Source: an uncultured Burkholderiales bacterium
GTDB taxonomy: Bacteria; Pseudomonadota; Gammaproteobacteria; Burkholderiales; Burkholderiaceae_E
Length of the DNA stretch: 51,292 nt
Assembly (NCBI GenBank): GCA_903903975.1
Contig: CAIVAS010000223.1
Coordinates: 1 to 51,292, forward strand
Direction of reading: 5' to 3'
Every line of letters begins with the position of its first letter. The stretch's first letter is position 1. The notes below the pieces were generated by a model, which was given only the letters and a program-made list of their open reading frames with translations, did no database searches and was not told the DNA's origin. This document shows positions 43,680-51,292 of the stretch, one piece after another. Position numbers and translations under genes: made by a program.

Positions 43680-44677
43680 CCGACACAGGCGCCCGGCAAG
43701 GCCTCTGGCTCGGGCTGGCCTGCGCAATCGGCGCAGGTCTGGCATGGGGCCTGGTCTTCGTGGCGCCGGTGATGCTGCCCGGCTATCCGCCACTCGTGCT
43801 GTCGGCCGGGCGCTATCTCGCCTTCGGGCTGGTCGCGCTCACCATGGCCTGGCATAGCCGGCAGTCGCTGCAGCAACTGTCGAGCGCCGACTGGATCAAA
43901 GCCGGCTGGCTCTCGCTGATCGGCAATCTCGTCTATTACGTCTTTCTGTCTGCCGCCATCCAGACTGCTGGCGTGCCGATGCCGACCATGCTGATCGGCA
44001 CGCTGCCAGTGGTCATCGCGGTGGTGTCGAACCTGTCTGACCGCGCCCTGCCGTGGCGACGGCTGGCTCCCTCGCTCGCGATCATTCTGGCGGGCATTGT
44101 GCTGGTGAACCAGGCCGAAATCGCGGCGCTGACCGGCCTCGGCGAATCGGCCGGACATGGCCACGAGTCGGCTCTGTCGAAACAGACACTCGGCGCGCTG
44201 CTGGCGCTGGTGGCCGTCGTGTGCTGGACCTGGTATCCGATCAAAAATGCCCGCTGGATGCAGCGCAATCCAGGGGTGAGCCCATCGACCTGGGCAACCG
44301 CGCAGGGCCTGACCACCCTGCCGCTGGCGCTCGTCGCCTGGTGTCTGGCGCTGGCCGTCGAGACTTTGGCGCCATCGGCAGCGGGCGCGTCGCAAACACG
44401 CTTTGACTTTCCGCTGGGTCCGCAGGCGGTGCGCTTTGTGCTGCTGATGACCGTGATCGGCCTGATCTCGTCATGGCTCGGCACACGCCTGTGGAATCAG
44501 GCTTCGCGCCTGCTGCCAACATCGCTGACCGGCCAGCTGATCGTCTTCGAAACCCTGGCTGCCCTGGCCTACGGCTATGCCTGGCGGGGCGAGATGCCTG
44601 CCCCGACCGCAGCGCTGGGCATCGGCCTGCTGATCGTGGGTGTCGGGATCGGCGCCAATGCGTTCAGACCACGCTGA
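43676..44677 (+). CDS. EamA/DMT-superfamily transporter
   Basis: 333-residue inner-membrane transporter with about ten helices, starting GLWLGLACAIGAGLAWGLVF and ending TAALGIGLLIVGVGIGANAF. TTG 43676 was chosen because it overlaps the TGA of the racemase gene (TTGA), an arrangement for translational coupling, and the preceding open frame contains racemase sequence. A His/Glu stretch GESAGHGHESALSK lies in the central loop. Substrate unknown; coupling to the racemase suggests transport of a branched or related acid, an inference from position. Confidence 0.85.
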   Translation: MTDTGARQGLWLGLACAIGAGLAWGLVFVAPVMLPGYPPLVLSAGRYLAFGLVALTMAWHSRQSLQQLSSADWIKAGWLSLIGNLVYYVFLSAAIQTAGVPMPTMLIGTLPVVIAVVSNLSDRALPWRRLAPSLAIILAGIVLVNQAEIAALTGLGESAGHGHESALSKQTLGALLALVAVVCWTWYPIKNARWMQRNPGVSPSTWATAQGLTTLPLALVAWCLALAVETLAPSAAGASQTRFDFPLGPQAVRFVLLMTVIGLISSWLGTRLWNQASRLLPTSLTGQLIVFETLAALAYGYAWRGEMPAPTAALGIGLLIVGVGIGANAFRPR

Positions 44678-44765
44678 GACGCCTACGCGCTTCGAGTCGA
44701 ACGCGGCCGGCCCGCGCTGCAACTCGACGACCGGGTGTCGGTCGCACGGCCACCAACCCTGACTT

Positions 44766-45341
44766 TCAGCGACGGATCAGCCGCACCGAGTCGAGGAACA
44801 TCGCAGCCTGTTCCCGATCGGGCCTGGGCCCAAGCACAACGATCTGCCAGACCCGCGCATCGAGGTTCGCAAAACGTGCGATCAGGGTCGCCTCCTGCCC
44901 GCGCATGCGGCCGACGGCTTCGACCTCGAGGCCTTCGACACTGCCGACCAGCGCCCCCGACCCATCGATGATCGAGACCTTCACCGGTCGCGCCGTGCGC
45001 TGCTCGCCTTCGATATTGCGCACCATCGCGCGACGCATCACATCCAGTGCCTGCGCGCTGACCGCCTGGTCTGCGCCCTGCGGCAGGCTTGCAGTGCCCA
45101 CGGTATAGGCGACGTCGCGCACCAGCGAGCCCTGCATGCTCATCGTCAGACGCAGACCGTCGAGGTCGACAGGCTGCGTCATCCGCGCCGGCCGCGAGGG
45201 CATCATCGCCACGAAACCATCTTCGCTGGCGCGGATCTCGCGCCAGTCGTGCTCGGGGGTGCAGGCGCTCAGCAGCACCAGCAAACTCGCCAGGGCCACG
45301 CTTGCGCGTGCACGGATCAGCTCAGTCAGCGGTGCGGTCAT
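44766..45341 (-). CDS. Lipoprotein of unknown function
   Basis: 191-residue protein. ATG 45341 begins MTAPLTELIRARASVALASLLVLLSAC, a signal peptide closing on a lipobox (LLSAC with the Cys lipidated). The mature part contains SEDGFVAMMPSRPARMTQPVDLDG and repeated beta-strand patterns (VSIIDGSGALVGSVEGLEV) without a domain I can name. It is convergent with the transporter and divergent from the DUF1840 gene about 100 bp away. Confidence 0.75.
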   Translation of the reverse strand: MTAPLTELIRARASVALASLLVLLSACTPEHDWREIRASEDGFVAMMPSRPARMTQPVDLDGLRLTMSMQGSLVRDVAYTVGTASLPQGADQAVSAQALDVMRRAMVRNIEGEQRTARPVKVSIIDGSGALVGSVEGLEVEAVGRMRGQEATLIARFANLDARVWQIVVLGPRPDREQAAMFLDSVRLIRR

Positions 45342-45444
45342 CGGCAATCACTCGTCATGGTCATCCGATATTCAAAGCTCGGTCGAATCGCGTACTGTAA
45401 GCGCTTTGAACCATCCGCCCTGCTTGCACAACCGGAACACGACC

Positions 45445-45768
45445 ATGCTCTACGAATTCAAATCAAAAGCCGCCGGCACGGTTGTCATGACCGGCGCAGT
45501 GGGTGATCGCATGCTGGCCATCATCGGCAGGGCACCGAGTGCACAAGGTGTCTTCACCCCCGAGCAGCTGGGTGCCGCGATCGAGGCATTGCAGACCGCC
45601 ATCACAGCAGAGAAAATCGCGCCGAAACTGGCTGCACCTGACGCGGATGACGACGAGACTTCGGATAAGTCGGGCAAGTCGATCTCGCTCGCTCAGCGGG
45701 CATTGCCTCTGATCGAGTTACTCACTGCCGCACGCGCAGCCGACAAACCAGTCACCTGGGGCGTCTGA
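45445..45768 (+). CDS. DUF1840 family protein
   Basis: 107-residue protein starting MLYEFKSKAAGTVVMTGAVGDRMLAIIG, followed by a charged linker DADDDETSDKSGKS and the C-terminal ISLAQRALPLIELLTAARAADKPVTWGV. This is the DUF1840 pattern, common in Burkholderiales. No signal peptide. Function unknown. A structured region follows its stop. Confidence 0.82.
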   Translation: MLYEFKSKAAGTVVMTGAVGDRMLAIIGRAPSAQGVFTPEQLGAAIEALQTAITAEKIAPKLAAPDADDDETSDKSGKSISLAQRALPLIELLTAARAADKPVTWGV

Positions 45769-45819
45769 GTCCACCCGATCGGGTCTGACTCAGGCGCACG
45801 GCGGCGCCTCGCCCGAAAG

Positions 45820-45872
45820 CCTGTGCGCGTGGTGGCGCACTGGTCATTAGAAAGAATGCCATCGCGCACAGG
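45820..45872. repeat. Three-arm inverted repeat with mutually exclusive pairings
   Basis: CCTGTGCGCG (45820-45829) pairs perfectly over 10 bp with CGCGCACAGG (45863-45872); inside, TGGC and GCCA extend the stem. The first arm can instead pair with GCGCAC (45835-45840) through GTGCGC (45823-45828). It sits in the 169-bp gap after the DUF1840 gene, ahead of a second perfect hairpin. Confidence 0.75.
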
Positions 45873-45893
45873 TCAACGCATAGGGCGCAACGA

Positions 45894-45915
45894 AAAGGGC
45901 GCCGTAGCGCCCTTT
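45894..45915. terminator. Terminator of the BON lipoprotein gene (possibly bidirectional)
   Basis: AAAGGGCGC (45894-45902) and GCGCCCTTT (45907-45915) form a perfect 9-bp stem with loop CGTA. On the minus strand it ends in TTTT, 22 bp after the lipoprotein stop; on the plus strand it ends in TTT after the three-arm repeat. Confidence 0.75.
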
Positions 45916-45937
45916 GTCAGACCGGTCTGATCGTCGA

Positions 45938-46240
45938 TCAGGGCTTGAGCATGACGTTGTTGACCACCGACTTCACGCCATCGGTCTTGCGAGCGATCTC
46001 GACAGCCTTGTTGATGTCGGCCTGGGTCTTGGCGAAACCTGACAGTTGCACCACGCCATTATTGGTATCGACGTTGATATCACTCCAGATTGCCGGGGAC
46101 GCGCCCATCTGCTCGGTCTTGAGCTTGGTGGTGATCCAGGCATCGCTGCCCCACTTGTTGGCCGAGTCGACGGTCGAGCATCCGCTGATCGCGACGGCGA
46201 GGAGTGCTGCAGTGGTCAGAGAAAAAATCGTTTTTTTCAT
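45938..46240 (-). CDS. BON-domain lipoprotein
   Basis: 100-residue protein. ATG 46240 has AAGGA six bases upstream and starts a lipoprotein signal MKKTIFSLTTAALLAVAISGCS (Cys is the lipid site). The rest is one BON domain: ITTKLKTEQ, INVDTNNGVVQLSGFAKTQADINKAVEIARKTDGVKSVVNNV, as in OsmY-like proteins thought to bind membranes. It is monocistronic with its own terminator. The 198 bp upstream hold its promoter region; beyond a CGGCGC/GCGCCG palindrome near 46316-46329 nothing was recognised. Confidence 0.88.
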   Translation of the reverse strand: MKKTIFSLTTAALLAVAISGCSTVDSANKWGSDAWITTKLKTEQMGASPAIWSDINVDTNNGVVQLSGFAKTQADINKAVEIARKTDGVKSVVNNVMLKP

Positions 46241-46438
46241 TTTGATTCCTTTGTTAAGAAGCGCTCGTCGCGTTTGATGCGCCACGACCTTTAACTGGTC
46301 ATCGACGCTACCGCGGCGCTTGCGCCGGAATCCGGAGCGTAACGGATCAGGATGTCAGCACGAGTGTGCGGCGTCGTCAGCAGGCGACAGATCGCTCCCA
46401 CTGGCCGATGTGCATTGCAGCAAACCGGCCTTTGCTCA

Positions 46439-46899
46439 CTATTCGAAATAGCGACGCGACGATCCGCCGGGTTTTTCCTCGCCGATCGGCTTGACGATGC
46501 CATCGACCCGCAGCACCGGCTCGCCATCGACGCGATAGATGCCCTGACAAAACACCAGCGTGCGCGTGGTGCGCAGGATGTCGAGCCGACCTTCAAGCCA
46601 GGCATCCTGGCCCACCGCCGCCATGAAATCGGCCGACAGACTGACGGTCGTCATGAAACGGTTCAGACCGGTCTGCACATTGGCGCCCAGCACGATCAGC
46701 ATATCGGCCATGGTCATCAGCATGCCGCCATGCGCAAAGCCCGACGGGCTGCAATGACGCGGCTCAATGCGAATGCCCATCACCAGTCGACCGGCAAGCC
46801 CTTCTTCGCGATGCCCATAGAGCGGCCCAACTGAATCGACGAAGGGATTGGTGCCAAGCGTGAGCTTCACGAAACCCTCGGGAATGCGAACCGCCGAAC

Positions 46900-46903
<4 letters not shown>
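46439..46903 (-). CDS. PaaI-like hotdog-fold thioesterase
   Basis: 154-residue protein with the hotdog core [39 protein letters not shown] and [45 protein letters not shown] is the acyl-CoA thioesterase active-site helix pattern. The start is TTG 46903, which overlaps the metH TGA (TTGA); no ATG is available before the conserved core. It hydrolyses an unknown acyl-CoA and would be co-translated with metH. Confidence 0.85.
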
Positions 46904-50700
<3,797 letters not shown>

Positions 50701-50797
50701 GAGGGCGGATCGACCCTGGTGCGGGGCGAAGAAGGGGTAATCCGCGATCTTACCGTGGCACTGATGCCCAGGCTGTGAACTCGATAACGCTGCGGGG

Positions 50798-51292
50798 CTA
50801 TGACTGCAGTTGAAAAACCGCCACCGTCCCGACCAGTTCATCGGCCTGATCGCGCAGGCTCGCGGCAGCGGCCGCAATCTGCTCGACCATGGCTGCATTT
50901 TGCTGCGTGACCTGATCCATATGGGTCACCGCTTCGCCGACCTGCGCCACGGCCAGCGCCTGCTGCTGGCTGGCCTGGCTGATCTGCTCCACCAGCTCGC
51001 AGGCCTCTCGGGTCGACGTCACCAGCTCCTGCATTGTGGCGCCGGCCTCGTTCACCTGATTGCTGCCCTGAACAACCCGCTCGACACTCGCACTGATCAG
51101 GGTATTGATCTGCTTGGCCGCCTGCGCACTGCGACCGGCCAACTCGCGAACCTCGGTGGCCACCACTGCGAATCCCCGGCCCTGCTCGCCGGCACGAGCC
51201 GCCTCGACCGCCGCATTGAGCGCAAGGATATTGGTCTGGAAGGCGATGCCGTCGATGATGGCGATGATGTCCGAGATCTCGCGGCTCGACGC
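50798..51292 (-). CDS. Methyl-accepting chemotaxis protein, C-terminal signalling part (cut by window)
   Basis: The last 164 codons of a chemoreceptor; the frame is open through the right edge. Seen: the invariant hairpin tip [20 protein letters not shown] continuing [15 protein letters not shown], followed by the descending coiled-coil helix (IDTLISAS-like ... [16 protein letters not shown]) and a short C-terminus VAVFQLQS. The tip binds CheA and CheW. No CheR-tethering pentapeptide is visible. The ligand domain is outside the window. Confidence 0.94.
   Translation of the reverse strand, partial: ASSREISDIIAIIDGIAFQTNILALNAAVEAARAGEQGRGFAVVATEVRELAGRSAQAAKQINTLISASVERVVQGSNQVNEAGATMQELVTSTREACELVEQISQASQQQALAVAQVGEAVTHMDQVTQQNAAMVEQIAAAAASLRDQADELVGTVAVFQLQS

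Noticed and set aside
44702-44716. CGCGG/CCGCG hairpin after the second DMT transporter
   Set aside because: Only five pairs and no T run.
50701-50797. Possible cobalamin or SAH riboswitch before metH
   Set aside because: The leader is under 100 bases and lacks a B12 box or the conserved SAH aptamer core.

Overview
The window is high-GC DNA read as chromosome of a Betaproteobacterium, most likely order Burkholderiales. The inference rests on gene content rather than any rRNA: the gshA-gshB-EIIA-HPr-EI cluster, a TorF-type porin with glnK-amtB, ubiK next to comM, metX-metW, DUF1840 and DUF3429 proteins, and PEP-CTERM proteins. No rRNA, tRNA, CRISPR array, IS element or prophage was seen. Both ends cut genes: an AidB-like acyl-CoA dehydrogenase on the left and a chemotaxis receptor on the right.

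1-14 kb is acyl-CoA metabolism: an AidB-like dehydrogenase, a phospholipid methyltransferase-like gene, a GH84 glycosidase, a small lipoprotein broken by an in-frame TGA, a family III CoA-transferase, then a leftward run of two near-duplicate large-subunit dehydrogenases, one small-subunit dehydrogenase and a VOC protein. A Phd/PIN toxin-antitoxin pair sits beside it, followed by two enoyl-CoA hydratase-like genes, a DUF1993 gene and a drug/metabolite transporter with an odd start and a shortened sixth helix.

14-22 kb holds a Rieske ring-hydroxylating oxygenase, two PEP-CTERM proteins flanking a response regulator/histidine kinase pair, and an EstB-like serine hydrolase with a cupin. 22-28 kb carries a thiolase-icmF operon (B12-dependent fused acyl-CoA mutase) and a third hydratase-like gene. 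With the dehydrogenases and the alpha-methylacyl-CoA racemase at 42.6 kb this suggests growth on branched, dicarboxylic or alicyclic acids; the substrate cannot be read from sequence.

28-36 kb is mainly housekeeping on the minus strand. The metX-metW-DUF3429-paiB operon begins with what I read as a SAM-II riboswitch behind a TTGACA promoter. Next come ptsI, ptsH and a mannose-type EIIA (a phosphorelay without a sugar permease), overlapping gshB and following gshA, with purU further upstream. 36.8-40 kb is a nitrogen module, torF-glnK-amtB, with an excellent sigma-54 promoter, NtrC-like sites and a strong terminator. 40-51 kb holds ubiK, comM, a FrnE-like oxidoreductase, the racemase, a second transporter, small lipoproteins, a thioesterase and B12-dependent metH.

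The points most worth checking are the SAM-II leader and the operon it appears to control, the sigma-54-driven porin, the switch-like three-arm inverted repeat near 45.8 kb, the TGA-split lipoprotein, a signal-peptide frameshift at a C5 run near 20.9 kb, and the two large dehydrogenase subunits that share one small subunit and lack the canonical catalytic Glu.
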